A stretch of DNA of 64,000 nt from positions 1-64,000 of the forward strand of contig CANFLZ010000007.1 in NCBI GenBank assembly GCA_947448135.1. The letters run 5' to 3'. Positions within the stretch are counted from its first letter, which is position 1. Every line of letters begins with the position of its first letter. Position numbers and translations under genes: made by a program. Origin of the DNA: Flavobacteriales bacterium (GTDB lineage Bacteria > Bacteroidota > Bacteroidia > Flavobacteriales_D > Sanyastnellaceae). Shown here one piece after another: positions 23,746 to 33,890 of the stretch. The notes under the pieces are model-generated. The model was given only the letters and a program-made list of their open reading frames with translations. It searched no databases and had not been told where the DNA came from.

Positions 23746-24621
23746 ATGAGGACTTTCCTAAAAACATCAGCCAGCAAATCCGCTTCCATCAGCACATTCA
23801 TTGGAACAACAATGGTGTTGATATTGGTGGGATTGCTGTTGGTTTTTTGGATATTGGGAAGTGCATTAACCCAACATTTTCAAGACCAGTTGGTTGCTCA
23901 GGTTATGTTTATTCCTGATGCAAATGAAAATGATTTATTGGTGTTTAAAAAACAAATTGAGGCGGAGCGTTTTTGTCAGTCTACGACTTATGTCAGCAGT
24001 GAAGAAGCGGCCGCAATGATGAAAGAAGAATTGGGAGATGATTTTGTTGCGGGAGTTTTGGGATATAACCCGCTCCCCGCATCTCTTGATGTTCGCATGA
24101 ATCCTGAGGAAGCCGATTTACAGACCATTCGCCAGAAGGTGGAGGATTGGAAGAGGAGCCCGTTGGTGAAAGATGTTATTGTTCAAGAAAGTTTGATTGA
24201 AAAAATCAATCACAATATCGCCCATTGGAGTTTGATATTGATGACAATTGCAGGGCTATTATTAATGATTAGTATAGCCTTGATTGTGAATACCGTTGAG
24301 CTGACAATTTTTTCCCAACGATTTATCATCCGCAGCATGCAGTTGGTGGGTGCGACACAGTGGTTTATCATCAAACCATTTGTTTTAAAAAGTATGTGGC
24401 AAGGGGCAAGGGCGTCGCTCATTGCTTTGGTTATTATTTTCACAGGATTGTACTACATGATGCAAGATTGGCCAGATGTTATTTCTGTTCTCATGGAAAA
24501 AGGTCGCGCATTGTGGGTGATCTTGGGAACGTTATTGGTGGGCCTAAGTGTTTCTACGTTGGCCACCATTTTTAGTGTGCGTAAATTCGTAAGGCTGAAA
24601 TACGACGAGTTGAACGCCTAA
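23746..24621 (+). CDS. ftsX: Cell division protein FtsX
   Basis: Permease-like subunit of FtsEX, which activates septal peptidoglycan hydrolases. The 291-aa protein shows one N-terminal helix (about 22-45), an extracytoplasmic domain with LLVFKKQIEAERFCQSTTYV and YNPLPASLDVRMNPEEADLQ, then three helices in the C-terminal FtsX domain (VNTVELTIFSQRFIIRSMQL, VGATQWFI and the last helix ending in VRKFVRLKYDELNA). ftsE is not next to it, as is common in Bacteroidota. An upstream TTG at 23740 could add two residues. Confidence 0.92.
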   Translation: MRTFLKTSASKSASISTFIGTTMVLILVGLLLVFWILGSALTQHFQDQLVAQVMFIPDANENDLLVFKKQIEAERFCQSTTYVSSEEAAAMMKEELGDDFVAGVLGYNPLPASLDVRMNPEEADLQTIRQKVEDWKRSPLVKDVIVQESLIEKINHNIAHWSLILMTIAGLLLMISIALIVNTVELTIFSQRFIIRSMQLVGATQWFIIKPFVLKSMWQGARASLIALVIIFTGLYYMMQDWPDVISVLMEKGRALWVILGTLLVGLSVSTLATIFSVRKFVRLKYDELNA

Positions 24622-24646
24622 AAATTTCTCAAAAAGAAAACACAAA

Positions 24647-24681
24647 TTGTTTCCGTTTTAGGTGTTCCTTGCGTATGTTTG
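24647..24681 (+). promoter_or_regulatory. Promoter of the exbB-exbD-tonB operon
   Basis: TTG at 24647-24649 and TATGTTTG at 24674-24681, spacer 24 bp, slightly longer than ideal. The exbB ATG is at 24709. Confidence 0.5.
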
Positions 24682-24708
24682 GCGCACTAAAAAATTTATT
24701 TTAATCGT

Positions 24709-25524
24709 ATGAGTCAAGCGAAAAAACCACAAAGCGCTGAGAGCAGCTTTGATTTGTCTGCAATTTTCCCGTACATCGCCATTCCTGTGGCATTGGTTGT
24801 ATCGGCATTGTTGTTTGTAAATGTATTAGGAGACCCAATCAACTTTGAAGGGGGAGATGCAGAAAAAGGTCACCCTTTGAATGTACTTGGAACCATTCAC
24901 AAAGGGGGATTCATTGTACCTATTTTGATTACAGTTAACTTGGTCGTTATTATTTTCTTTGTTGAGCGTTTGATTAGTTTGTCAAAAGCAAAAGGAAAAG
25001 GAAGCACAAGCAAATTCGTTCGTCAAATCCGCACATTGTTGAACAATGGTCAATTGGATCAAGCAATTGCAGCATGCGACGCTCAAAAAGGTTCAGTTGC
25101 GGCAGTAGTAAAAGCAGGTTTGACAAAATTCAAGTCTGTAGATAGCGATGCAAGCATGGATAAAGAAGCGAAAGTAACAGCGGTTAAAAACGAGTTGGAC
25201 GAAGCGTCTGCTTTAGAATTGCCAATGTTGTCTAAGAACTTGGTTATTCTGTCTACTTGTGCATCTTTGGGTGTATTGGTTGGATTGTTGGGTACCGTTC
25301 GTGGTATGATCACTTCATTTGAGGCGATGGCAACTGCAGGAGCGCCCGACGCAACAGCACTTTCTTTGGGTATCTCTGAAGCCTTGATCAACACCTTCTT
25401 GGGTATCTTGGGTTCTGCTATCGCGATCATCCTTTTTAACTTCTTTAGTACACGTATCGATTCATTGACTCACGCTATCGATGAGGCAGGATTCAGTGTT
25501 GCTCAAGCAGTAGGTAAAAAATAA
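24709..25524 (+). CDS. exbB: MotA/TolQ/ExbB proton channel protein
   Basis: Proton-channel subunit that energises TonB. The 271-aa protein has an extra N-terminal helix (about 22-42), the ExbB helix IVPILITVNLVVIIFFVERL, and the paired helices with SKNLVILSTCASLGVLVGLL and ISEALINTFLGILGSAIAII, where the conserved Thr and Gly residues of the proton path lie. The segment GTVRGMITSFEAMA is a family hallmark. It leads an operon with two exbD genes and tonB, with gaps of 35 bp or less. The N-terminal extension is usual in Bacteroidota. Confidence 0.92.
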   Translation: MSQAKKPQSAESSFDLSAIFPYIAIPVALVVSALLFVNVLGDPINFEGGDAEKGHPLNVLGTIHKGGFIVPILITVNLVVIIFFVERLISLSKAKGKGSTSKFVRQIRTLLNNGQLDQAIAACDAQKGSVAAVVKAGLTKFKSVDSDASMDKEAKVTAVKNELDEASALELPMLSKNLVILSTCASLGVLVGLLGTVRGMITSFEAMATAGAPDATALSLGISEALINTFLGILGSAIAIILFNFFSTRIDSLTHAIDEAGFSVAQAVGKK

Positions 25525-25559
25525 TTTTAGAAGGTAAGGTCTAATAATAAGGTAGCAGT

Positions 25560-26234
25560 ATGCCAAAACCAAAAATGCCAAAAAGTGCCCCCAGCCTGGA
25601 CATGACGCCCATGGTTGACTTGGGTTTCTTGTTGGTGACCTTCTTCATCCTTACCGCTAAGTTTCGTCCGAACGAACCCGTATTGGTGGATACTCCATCA
25701 TCAACGTCAGAACTTTTGTTGCCAGAGAAAATTATGTTGGTGACAATTGATCAAGATGGTCGTGTTTTCTTTGATATTCATGGAAAAGATGTTCGTCGTG
25801 AAATGTTGAACGGGATGATTGAAAGACATCCAGAATTGAAAGTTACAGAAGATCAAATGAAACGATTTTCTGTGATGGGAATGTTTGGAATGGACTTAGC
25901 GAACCTCGGAAATTACTTGAGCGCCGATGAGTCGGTTCGTGCAAAAATGGATCAGTTGACCAAGGGAATTCCCACTGATTCATTGAAGAACGAATTGTCA
26001 GAATGGGTTCAAGAAGGATACGAGGCTTTTATGATTGATGCACAAAACAAAGGAATTAGTATTGAAAATCTTCGTGAAGACGAAGGTTTGCGTTACGCAA
26101 TCAAAGCCGATGGTGCAACAGATTATGAGAAGATCGAAAAGGTCATTGACATTTTTCGTGAGAAAAATATTTTTCAATTTAACATGGTAACCACGCTTGA
26201 AGCAGGAGTAGATATTTCTGCAGATAGCGAGTAA
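25560..26234 (+). CDS. exbD: ExbD/TolR biopolymer transport protein (first copy)
   Basis: A 224-aa protein: short cytosolic start, PSLDMTPMVDLGFLLVTFFI with the proton-relay Asp (about residue 20) at the head of the single helix, then an unusually long periplasmic domain of about 180 residues. It ends with the ExbD-like RYAIKADGATDYEKIEKVID block and FNMVTTLEAG. Classical ExbD is about 140 aa, so a 60-80-residue insert (about 85-150) is present. It differs clearly from the second copy and is probably a heteromeric partner. Confidence 0.9.
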   Translation: MPKPKMPKSAPSLDMTPMVDLGFLLVTFFILTAKFRPNEPVLVDTPSSTSELLLPEKIMLVTIDQDGRVFFDIHGKDVRREMLNGMIERHPELKVTEDQMKRFSVMGMFGMDLANLGNYLSADESVRAKMDQLTKGIPTDSLKNELSEWVQEGYEAFMIDAQNKGISIENLREDEGLRYAIKADGATDYEKIEKVIDIFREKNIFQFNMVTTLEAGVDISADSE

Positions 26235-26244
26235 ACGATATCCT

Positions 26245-26916
26245 ATGGCAGAAATCATAGAAAGTGGTGGTGGTGAAAAAGGTGGTAAAAAACGGCCCAA
26301 GAAAGGTGCGGTCCGCATGGATATGACTCCCATGGTGGATTTGGCTTTCTTGCTGTTGACTTTCTTCATCTTGGCTACCTCACTGAGCAAGCCCAAAACA
26401 TTGGAAATCATTTACCCCAAGGAAGTAAAAGATGAAACTGAAAAAACCAAACTAGCAGATGAGTTGGCAACAACGCTTTTGATTGGAGAGGGTGATGATT
26501 ACATTTTTTATTACAGCGGGAAATTTGATCCAGATACGACAACACTAATCAAATCAGACTTCTCCAAGGATGGCTTTCGCAAAGTGTTGTTGGACAAGAA
26601 CCGTTCGATCAACGAGCGTGTGTTTGAGTTGAAACAAGACTTGAATAGCAAGCAATTGAGCAAAGAGGACTATGAAGCACAATACAAGGAGGCTTATAGC
26701 AAAATCGTCAATGATGAGCAAGCTCCTTTCGTTATTGTAAAAACGATTCCAAAGAGCAAATGGAAGAACGTAGTGAATGCAATGGATGAATTAAACATCT
26801 GTAACGTTCGTAAGCGCGCCATTATGGATATGGACAAGCAGGAAGAAGCTTCATTAGAAAAGCGTGTTAAAGAATTAGGTTTGCCAGCACCAACTTCAGA
26901 TAATTCGAACGATTAA
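26245..26916 (+). CDS. exbD: ExbD/TolR biopolymer transport protein (second copy)
   Basis: A 223-aa protein beginning 10 bp after the first exbD. A basic leader (EKGGKKRPKKGAVRMDMTP) precedes MVDLAFLLLTFFILATSL with the conserved Asp. The periplasmic part is charged and again longer than classical ExbD, ending VVNAMDELNICNVRKRAIMD. The family helix is clear; the periplasmic domain is weakly conserved. It begins the tonB-proximal half of the operon. Confidence 0.9.
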   Translation: MAEIIESGGGEKGGKKRPKKGAVRMDMTPMVDLAFLLLTFFILATSLSKPKTLEIIYPKEVKDETEKTKLADELATTLLIGEGDDYIFYYSGKFDPDTTTLIKSDFSKDGFRKVLLDKNRSINERVFELKQDLNSKQLSKEDYEAQYKEAYSKIVNDEQAPFVIVKTIPKSKWKNVVNAMDELNICNVRKRAIMDMDKQEEASLEKRVKELGLPAPTSDNSND

Positions 26917-26951
26917 ACAAGTTGGCTGTACAGCCTTTAAAACGAACAGAG

Positions 26952-27818
26952 ATGGATACAATACTAACCCTTAGCATTTTCGCACTAATCATAGTTGCGT
27001 TGAGCTTTGAGTCCGGTTGGAATAATTTGTTCAGCCGCGACCGAAACGACCTTGTTTTCGAAGACAAGAACAAGGTATATGGTGCTTACTACATTCGTAA
27101 GGGGTATGGTAGATTCCTTTTGTATGCAGTTTTCTCAACCGTAGGATTTGCAACTTTGGTTGCCTATTCTCCAAAACTTTTGAGAGGAGCGCATGGAGAA
27201 GATGAGTCTTTCGAAGTGGAATTGTCTGCAGAGATGATAGCTCCACCCCCCACAGATCCGAATGAACCACCCCCACCACCCCCACCCCCACCACCACCCC
27301 CACCGCCCCCCAAGATTCGCGCGATTCAATTCACGAGTATCGAGGTAACAGATGAAGTTGTGGATAATCCGCCGCCCTCACAGGATAATTTGGATCGCCA
27401 AAATATCTCTACTGAGACAACGGAAGGTGAAGATGGTTTGATTGTTCCTCATGAAGACACTTACACAGTTGTCGACGTGAAGAAAGATCCTCCCAAAGTA
27501 TTTGACTTCGTTCAAGAAGTTGCTACTTATCCAGGTGGTGAAGAAGGAATGTACGCTGAATTGAGAAATTACATATCGTATCCAGAAATGGAGAAACAAA
27601 ACCAAATCGAAGGAACGGTGTTTGTTTCATTCATTGTAGAGGCAGACGGAGCGATATCCAATGTTGAAGTATTAAGAGGAGTTGAAGAAGGACCAGGTTT
27701 TGATAAAGTGGCCGTAGGCGCTGTACAAAAACTGAAAAAGAAATTTGCTCCTGCTAAAATGAATGGTAATTCGGTTCGATATCGAATGAGGATTCCAATC
27801 AAGTTTACACTGAATTAA
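26952..27818 (+). CDS. tonB: Energy transducer TonB
   Basis: Links the ExbBD proton channel to outer membrane receptors. The 288-aa protein has two hydrophobic stretches (about 3-20 and 47-65, the latter after the Bacteroidota-type segment NKVYGAYYIRKGYGRFLLYA), a periplasmic linker with about 16 consecutive or near-consecutive prolines (27258-27309), and a C-terminal TonB domain with YPGGEEGMYAELRNYISYPE, GTVFVSFIVEADGAISNVEV, PGFDKVAVGAVQKLKKKFAP and RMRIPIKFTLN. ATG 26952 is preferred to TTG 26922. The receptor at 48868 is one potential client. Confidence 0.93.
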   Translation: MDTILTLSIFALIIVALSFESGWNNLFSRDRNDLVFEDKNKVYGAYYIRKGYGRFLLYAVFSTVGFATLVAYSPKLLRGAHGEDESFEVELSAEMIAPPPTDPNEPPPPPPPPPPPPPPPKIRAIQFTSIEVTDEVVDNPPPSQDNLDRQNISTETTEGEDGLIVPHEDTYTVVDVKKDPPKVFDFVQEVATYPGGEEGMYAELRNYISYPEMEKQNQIEGTVFVSFIVEADGAISNVEVLRGVEEGPGFDKVAVGAVQKLKKKFAPAKMNGNSVRYRMRIPIKFTLN

Positions 27819-27821
27819 TGT

Positions 27822-27850
27822 AAAAAGGGAGTTAGCTCCCTTTTCTTTTT
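27822..27850 (+). terminator. Intrinsic terminator after tonB
   Basis: AAAAAGGGAG, loop TTAG, CTCCCTTTT then a long T-rich run. It divides the exb-ton core from the small membrane protein and PstS-like genes, which may be read through or have a separate promoter (TATCTTAG at 27880-27887). Confidence 0.85.
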
Positions 27851-27893
27851 TTAATAGAATGCAGACCGATTTCCGTTTGTATCTTAGCGCCGC

Positions 27894-28094
27894 ATGACTT
27901 TGCCCAAGTTGAATATTGCCCAAATATTGTCATTGATAACCATTCTTGTTATGTTGATGATGGTGGTATTGGTATTTACAAGCAACTTTTTTGATCCTGT
28001 ATTGCCGGGTTGGAGGAGGTGGGCATTTGGAGCAGTAATCGGCCTTTATGCAGTTATACGTTTACGAAGAATAACCAAACAATTGAAGTCATGA
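27894..28094 (+). CDS. Small membrane protein, unknown function
   Basis: A 66-aa protein with two hydrophobic helices (about 8-32 and 42-58) and a basic C-terminal end (RLRRITKQLKS). Its stop overlaps the start of the PstS-like gene (ATGA), so it is co-translated with it. I recognise no named family, but similar two-helix proteins are often seen between tonB and pstS-like genes in Bacteroidota; that statement is from memory. Its GCCGC-ATG start is preceded by TATCTTAG, a near -7 box. Confidence 0.65.
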   Translation: MTLPKLNIAQILSLITILVMLMMVVLVFTSNFFDPVLPGWRRWAFGAVIGLYAVIRLRRITKQLKS

Positions 28095-29014
28095 AAAAGT
28101 GGTTCGGAATTTTAAGCCTTTTGGCTACCTTGTCTTGCGGGAATTATGATCGATCTGGAGAATCAATCTCTTCTGGAAATTTGAAATTGGGCGTTGATAT
28201 TTCGTACAGCCTAATGATGGATTCTGAAATTGATGTGTTTCAAGAGTTTTATTCCAACGCCAAAGTGAATGCTCAGTATTTGCCAGAAACAGAGGTGATT
28301 CAACTTTTATTGAAAGACAGTATTCAAGCCGCTATCATCAACAGAAAATTGACAGCAGAAGAATTGAAGATGTTTGAATCAAAGAAACGTTTTCCAGAAA
28401 TGGTGAGAATAGCCATAGACGGAGTAGCGTTTATCATCAACCCAAGTAATCCTGATACGGCATTGACCAAAAGTCAAATTCAATCTATCATGACGGGAAG
28501 TGCTAAGAAATGGAAAGATGTAGGAGGCAGAAATTCAGGAGATATAAAAGTTGTTTTGGATAACAAAGCTTCTTGTAACGCTCGCTTCATTAGAGAAGAA
28601 TTTTTACGCAACGCTCCAATTCCTGAGAACTTTTTTGCGACACAAAAAAATGAGGATGTTATTGAATATGTTGCACAGCACAAAGATGCAATTGGTGTAA
28701 TAAGTGTTTCCTGGTTGAGTGATAGTGATGATTCCACCTCGAAATCTATCATGAAGAAGATTAAAGCTGTTGGTGTCATAGATGACAACAATAAGTATCA
28801 ATCCAAAATGGCAAGAGGCCCATACCAGGCCTACATCTTTGATCAGACCTATCCATATCGAAGAGATGTTTACGCTATTAGAACGGGATTAAAGGAAACG
28901 CTTGGCACGGGCTTTGTCTCCTTCTTGGCCGGAGAAAAAGGCCAGTTGATTATTCACAAAATGGGTATGGTGGCCGCTAAGGCTCCAGTAAGAACAATTA
29001 AAATCAAACAATAA
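28091..29014 (+). CDS. PstS-like substrate-binding lipoprotein
   Basis: A 307-aa protein with signal peptide and lipobox LLATLSCG (Cys17), followed by a periplasmic binding protein fold of the PBP-like 2/PstS type: GVAFIINPSNPDTALTKSQI, then IMTGSAKKWKDVGGRNSGDI, CNARFIREEF and DAIGVISVSWLSDSDD, ending with RRDVYAIRTGLKETLGTGFV and KGQLIIHKMGMV. The phosphate-binding serine signature is not intact, and no pst permease genes adjoin. In Bacteroidota this gene is commonly found in TonB operons; whether it binds phosphate is unknown. Longer open frame upstream overlaps the small membrane gene and is rejected. Confidence 0.8.
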   Translation: MKKWFGILSLLATLSCGNYDRSGESISSGNLKLGVDISYSLMMDSEIDVFQEFYSNAKVNAQYLPETEVIQLLLKDSIQAAIINRKLTAEELKMFESKKRFPEMVRIAIDGVAFIINPSNPDTALTKSQIQSIMTGSAKKWKDVGGRNSGDIKVVLDNKASCNARFIREEFLRNAPIPENFFATQKNEDVIEYVAQHKDAIGVISVSWLSDSDDSTSKSIMKKIKAVGVIDDNNKYQSKMARGPYQAYIFDQTYPYRRDVYAIRTGLKETLGTGFVSFLAGEKGQLIIHKMGMVAAKAPVRTIKIKQ

Positions 29015-29019
29015 GAGTT

Positions 29020-30819
29020 ATGAATCAAGTTGTAAAATCAGTCATGCTTACAGTTGCGGCGATGGGCATGTTATTGATCGCAGATGCACAAGTAACCATG
29101 CAAACTGCTAATCAAAGCAAAAGAAATGAGCAGTTTGGGAAAGCAGCTGCTGAATATCAAACATTGATCGGTTTCGCAAATGGAGCAATGGCCAGACAGG
29201 AAGCGGGCGCCGCTTTGAATCTATCAACCGCCTATTATGAATTGGGCGATAATTATATGGAATGGGCTTTGACCGAACAGGACAATGAGAGTTTCATGAA
29301 CGAGAAAGTTGATAGCGCCAATATTTATTTTGAAAAGGGTATCCGTATCATGGATGGCAATCCATTGAATCATATTGGTGCGGCTCGTGTCAAAGGATTG
29401 CGCAAGGATCACGCAGGTATGGACGCTAAGTTGACCTATGCCAATGAGAAGATGGGTGAGGCCAAGAAAAACAAGATGATGAAGGATATGATTCAAGAGG
29501 CATTGTTGGATTTTGCTGCGGTTTATACTACTTATGGAAATAAAGAGGATTTGAATAAGGCGTTGGTGGCATTGCAAGATGTAGAAAAACGCAACAATAA
29601 AAACCGAGATTTGTATGTGATTTGGGGAGACTATGAAGAGGCTTCTCGTCATTTTGCATCAGGAATTGAAGCGAGCAATTTGAGTAAGGCCATTGCTTTC
29701 TACAATAAAGCTATTGGAATTGATCCTTTGAACACCGATGCGGTATTAAGAAAAGGAAAATTGTATGAGCAGGTAGAAAACTGGGATCAGGCGTTGGATT
29801 TCTATAATGAAGCCATTAAAATCAATGATCATTATGCACCTGCATTCCGTGAAAAAGCTGAATTATTGAAAAGTGCAGGTCGCTACAGTCAAGCGGTTGA
29901 GGCGTATCAAAAGTATTTGGAATTGAACAATTCTTGTAGCGTTTCACAACGATATGCAACTTTCTTGTATTTGGCAAAAGACTATAAAGCGGCGATGCAA
30001 AAATTAGAGCAGACATTGCCATGTAACCCCAACAACTTTATCATGTACCGTGTATTGGGTTACACATGTTATGAAACAGGTGATTATGCAAAAGGATTGG
30101 AGAATGTTGAATTGTACATGCAAAAGGCGACAGATCCTAAATATATCACAGGAGGTGACTATGCATTGAAAGGAAAACTTTTGGCAGCACTTGGTAAGGA
30201 TAGCTTGGGTGTAGCCATGATTGCAGAAGCAATGAAATTGGATACAGCCTACCGTTCTGGTTATGACGAGATCATGGAGATTTTGAAAAGGACCAAGAAA
30301 TATGATCAAGTGGCGAGTTGGCAAGAAAAGAAGATTGCTCGTTTTGGCGGTCAACCCATCGATTATTTTAACTTGGGTCAGAACTATTATCTATCCAAGA
30401 ATTATGTAAAGGCTGATTCTTTATTTGCAAAAGTGGAAGACAACTTCTTTGAAGCAACCATGATGAGAGCAAAGGCCAACAATCGTATGGAAACAGCTGA
30501 ATTCAAAGGATTGGCAAAACCATTTTTCGAGAAATTTATTACACGTGTAACCAAAGACCAATCTCAAATTGAGAAGAGTAAAAAAGGTTTGATTGAAGCC
30601 TATGATTATTTGGGAGTATATTATGCAAGAACAGGAAATGATCCTTGTGCGAAATCAGCTTGGGGAGTGGTTTTGCAATTGGATGGAGCGCACAAGCGAG
30701 CAAACGAAATGATGGCCGAAAAAGAAATGTTAGCAGTGGATCCTACTACATGTACCTTGATACCTTCATTGAATCCTGCTCCTACTGAGCAACCCGCTCC
30801 ACAGGAAGAGAATAAATAA
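29020..30819 (+). CDS. TPR-repeat protein of the TonB operon
   Basis: A 599-aa exported protein with signal peptide (MLTVAAMGMLLIADAQ). It contains about ten tetratricopeptide-like repeats, clearest in KAIAFYNKAIGIDPLNTDAV, QALDFYNEAIKINDHYAPAF, QAVEAYQKYLELNN and AMQKLEQTLPCNPNNFIMYR. TPR solenoids are protein-protein scaffolds. It starts five bases after the PstS-like gene stop, making a six- or seven-gene TonB unit ending at the terminator at 30838. A periplasmic scaffold for the ExbB/ExbD/TonB complex is an inference from context only. Confidence 0.85.
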   Translation: MNQVVKSVMLTVAAMGMLLIADAQVTMQTANQSKRNEQFGKAAAEYQTLIGFANGAMARQEAGAALNLSTAYYELGDNYMEWALTEQDNESFMNEKVDSANIYFEKGIRIMDGNPLNHIGAARVKGLRKDHAGMDAKLTYANEKMGEAKKNKMMKDMIQEALLDFAAVYTTYGNKEDLNKALVALQDVEKRNNKNRDLYVIWGDYEEASRHFASGIEASNLSKAIAFYNKAIGIDPLNTDAVLRKGKLYEQVENWDQALDFYNEAIKINDHYAPAFREKAELLKSAGRYSQAVEAYQKYLELNNSCSVSQRYATFLYLAKDYKAAMQKLEQTLPCNPNNFIMYRVLGYTCYETGDYAKGLENVELYMQKATDPKYITGGDYALKGKLLAALGKDSLGVAMIAEAMKLDTAYRSGYDEIMEILKRTKKYDQVASWQEKKIARFGGQPIDYFNLGQNYYLSKNYVKADSLFAKVEDNFFEATMMRAKANNRMETAEFKGLAKPFFEKFITRVTKDQSQIEKSKKGLIEAYDYLGVYYARTGNDPCAKSAWGVVLQLDGAHKRANEMMAEKEMLAVDPTTCTLIPSLNPAPTEQPAPQEENK

Positions 30820-30837
30820 CAAACTGGATAATAATAA

Positions 30838-30868
30838 TGAAAAGGCTGGATTGTCCAGCCTTTTTTTG
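30838..30868 (+). terminator. Intrinsic terminator after the TPR gene
   Basis: AAAGGCTGGA, loop TTG, TCCAGCCTTTTTTT. A second short inverted repeat GAAAGCC-G-GGCTTTC follows at 30884-30898. Confidence 0.88.
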
Positions 30869-30913
30869 TTGCCCATCTTCCGTGAAAGCCGGGCTTTCTT
30901 CCAGTATCAACAT

Positions 30914-30943
30914 AAAAAAAGGCGATCACGTGATCGCCTTTTG
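30914..30943 (-). terminator. Terminator of atpDC
   Basis: A 26-bp perfect palindrome, AAAAGGCGATCAC then GTGATCGCCTTTT (30917-30942), flanked on the minus-strand 3' side by a T run. It lies 21 bp below the atpC stop. Confidence 0.85.
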
Positions 30944-30963
30944 TATTTCAAGTCAGAACACCG

Positions 30964-31200
30964 TTACTCGGCCAAAACAACCACCTTGTTGTTTAATACT
31001 TCAACAGTACCGCCATTGACATCAAAAGTTATTTCTTTACCAGAACCATCTTTAACACGGAGGGTTCCTTTCTTTAAACTTGAAATGAGCGGAGCGTGGT
31101 TATTCATAACACCAAGACTACCATCACTGCCAGGAAGGAAAACATAAGTTGCTTCTCCAGCGAATAATGTAGCATCGGGGGTGATGATTTCAATTTGCAT
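30964..31200 (-). CDS. atpC: ATP synthase epsilon subunit
   Basis: A 78-aa epsilon subunit reduced to the N-terminal beta-sandwich: QIEIITPDATLFAGEATYVF, PGSDGSLGVMNNHAPLIS and VNGGTVEVLNNKVVVLAE. The C-terminal helical hairpin that inhibits ATP hydrolysis in E. coli is absent, as is common in Bacteroidota. It starts five bases after atpD. Confidence 0.95.
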   Translation of the reverse strand: MQIEIITPDATLFAGEATYVFLPGSDGSLGVMNNHAPLISSLKKGTLRVKDGSGKEITFDVNGGTVEVLNNKVVVLAE

Positions 31201-31205
31201 AATTC

Positions 31206-32789
<1,584 letters not shown>

Positions 32790-32875
32790 TCAAGTCAGAG
32801 GCAAAAAAGATGTAAAATTGCAATCTCAAAATAATTTGATACTAATCTCGTTTTCTAACGCATTTAAAAATCAAA

Positions 32876-33886
32876 ATGGAATCCATGAACAATCCTGAAT
32901 CGTCTGAGAACCTTGTTGTTGTTGTGTTGAAGAATCGTAAGAAGCTGTTAGTTATAGGTTTAGCTGCCGCATTGGTATCTGCGATAGTTTCTTTTTTGAT
33001 TCCTGAGAAATATAAAAGCACCGTTGTTTTGTTTGCAACACAGCAACATTCATTCGGGGAACAATTGATGGAGGAATTGAAAAAGGAGGATGTTTTGGCC
33101 TATGGGGAAGAAGAAGATGCCGAAAGATTGATGCAAATTATCAATTCAGATCAAATCAAGTCGAAAGTCATTCAAAAGTTTGATTTGTGGACGGTTTATG
33201 ACATTCCAAAAACCGAGGCAGGAGCTAACACCCTGATTGGAAAGAAATACAATGATAACGTAAGTGCTAGTTTGACCAAGTTTGGTGGAATTGAAATCGA
33301 AGTTTTGGATGAAAGCCCCAAGCGCGCTATGGAAATGGCCAATGCAATTGCCGCATATACGGATTCTGTCAGCAATAGAATGCGCAGTGATCGAGCTAGG
33401 GATGCTTTTAATTATGCTGAGGCAACTTTAAAATATCAAGAGTCGAATTTAAAATCGATGGAGGATAGTATGAATGTGCTTCGCAATCATGGTGTGTATG
33501 ATTACAAAGATCAAATTGAAGCTTTGATGAAAGATTATAGCGCATCTATTTCCAAAGGACATCCAGACAGAGCCAAGGAAATCAAAGTGGAAATGGACCG
33601 GCTGTCGAAATATGGTACCATATTCAACAAGTTGGAATTGGATATTGAAGCGGCTCACGAGAAACTGGATATTTTGAAAAAAAGACATGAGTTGATGAAA
33701 ATTGACATAGAATCGGATTTGCCTTCTAAATTCATTTTGGACAATGCATCAGAGGCCGATAAAAAATCCTATCCTATTCGATGGTTGATAGTTGTTGTAT
33801 CCACCCTATCAGCGTTGATCTTTGGAGTCTTTGTAATCCTATTTATGGGGTATTGGAAGGATTTGCGTTCATCAGGCACCGTTTAA
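32876..33886 (+). CDS. Wzz-type polysaccharide chain-length/co-polymerase protein
   Basis: A 336-aa inner membrane protein with helices near residues 22-44 and 302-328 and a large periplasmic coiled-coil domain between them, the layout of Wzz/PCP proteins. The sequence after helix one, FLIPEKYKSTVVLFATQQ, matches the conserved start of the periplasmic domain. No tyrosine kinase domain is fused. It is followed four bases later by an O-antigen ligase/polymerase-type gene, so the pair probably handles surface polysaccharide length and assembly. Confidence 0.83.
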   Translation: MESMNNPESSENLVVVVLKNRKKLLVIGLAAALVSAIVSFLIPEKYKSTVVLFATQQHSFGEQLMEELKKEDVLAYGEEEDAERLMQIINSDQIKSKVIQKFDLWTVYDIPKTEAGANTLIGKKYNDNVSASLTKFGGIEIEVLDESPKRAMEMANAIAAYTDSVSNRMRSDRARDAFNYAEATLKYQESNLKSMEDSMNVLRNHGVYDYKDQIEALMKDYSASISKGHPDRAKEIKVEMDRLSKYGTIFNKLELDIEAAHEKLDILKKRHELMKIDIESDLPSKFILDNASEADKKSYPIRWLIVVVSTLSALIFGVFVILFMGYWKDLRSSGTV

Positions 33887-33890
33887 ATTA

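Noticed and set aside
27258-27309. CCA/CCC tandem repeat
   Set aside because: It is the polyproline linker of TonB, an ordinary coding repeat and not a satellite or CRISPR-like array.
28010-28090. Longer N-terminus for the PstS-like protein
   Set aside because: It overlaps the small membrane protein gene in another frame, and the internal ATG at 28091 gives a proper lipoprotein signal peptide.
30917-30942. 26-bp palindrome containing CACGTG, considered as a parS site
   Set aside because: Flanks do not match the TGTTTC/GAAACA arms, and the A and T runs on both sides make it a standard terminator for atpDC.
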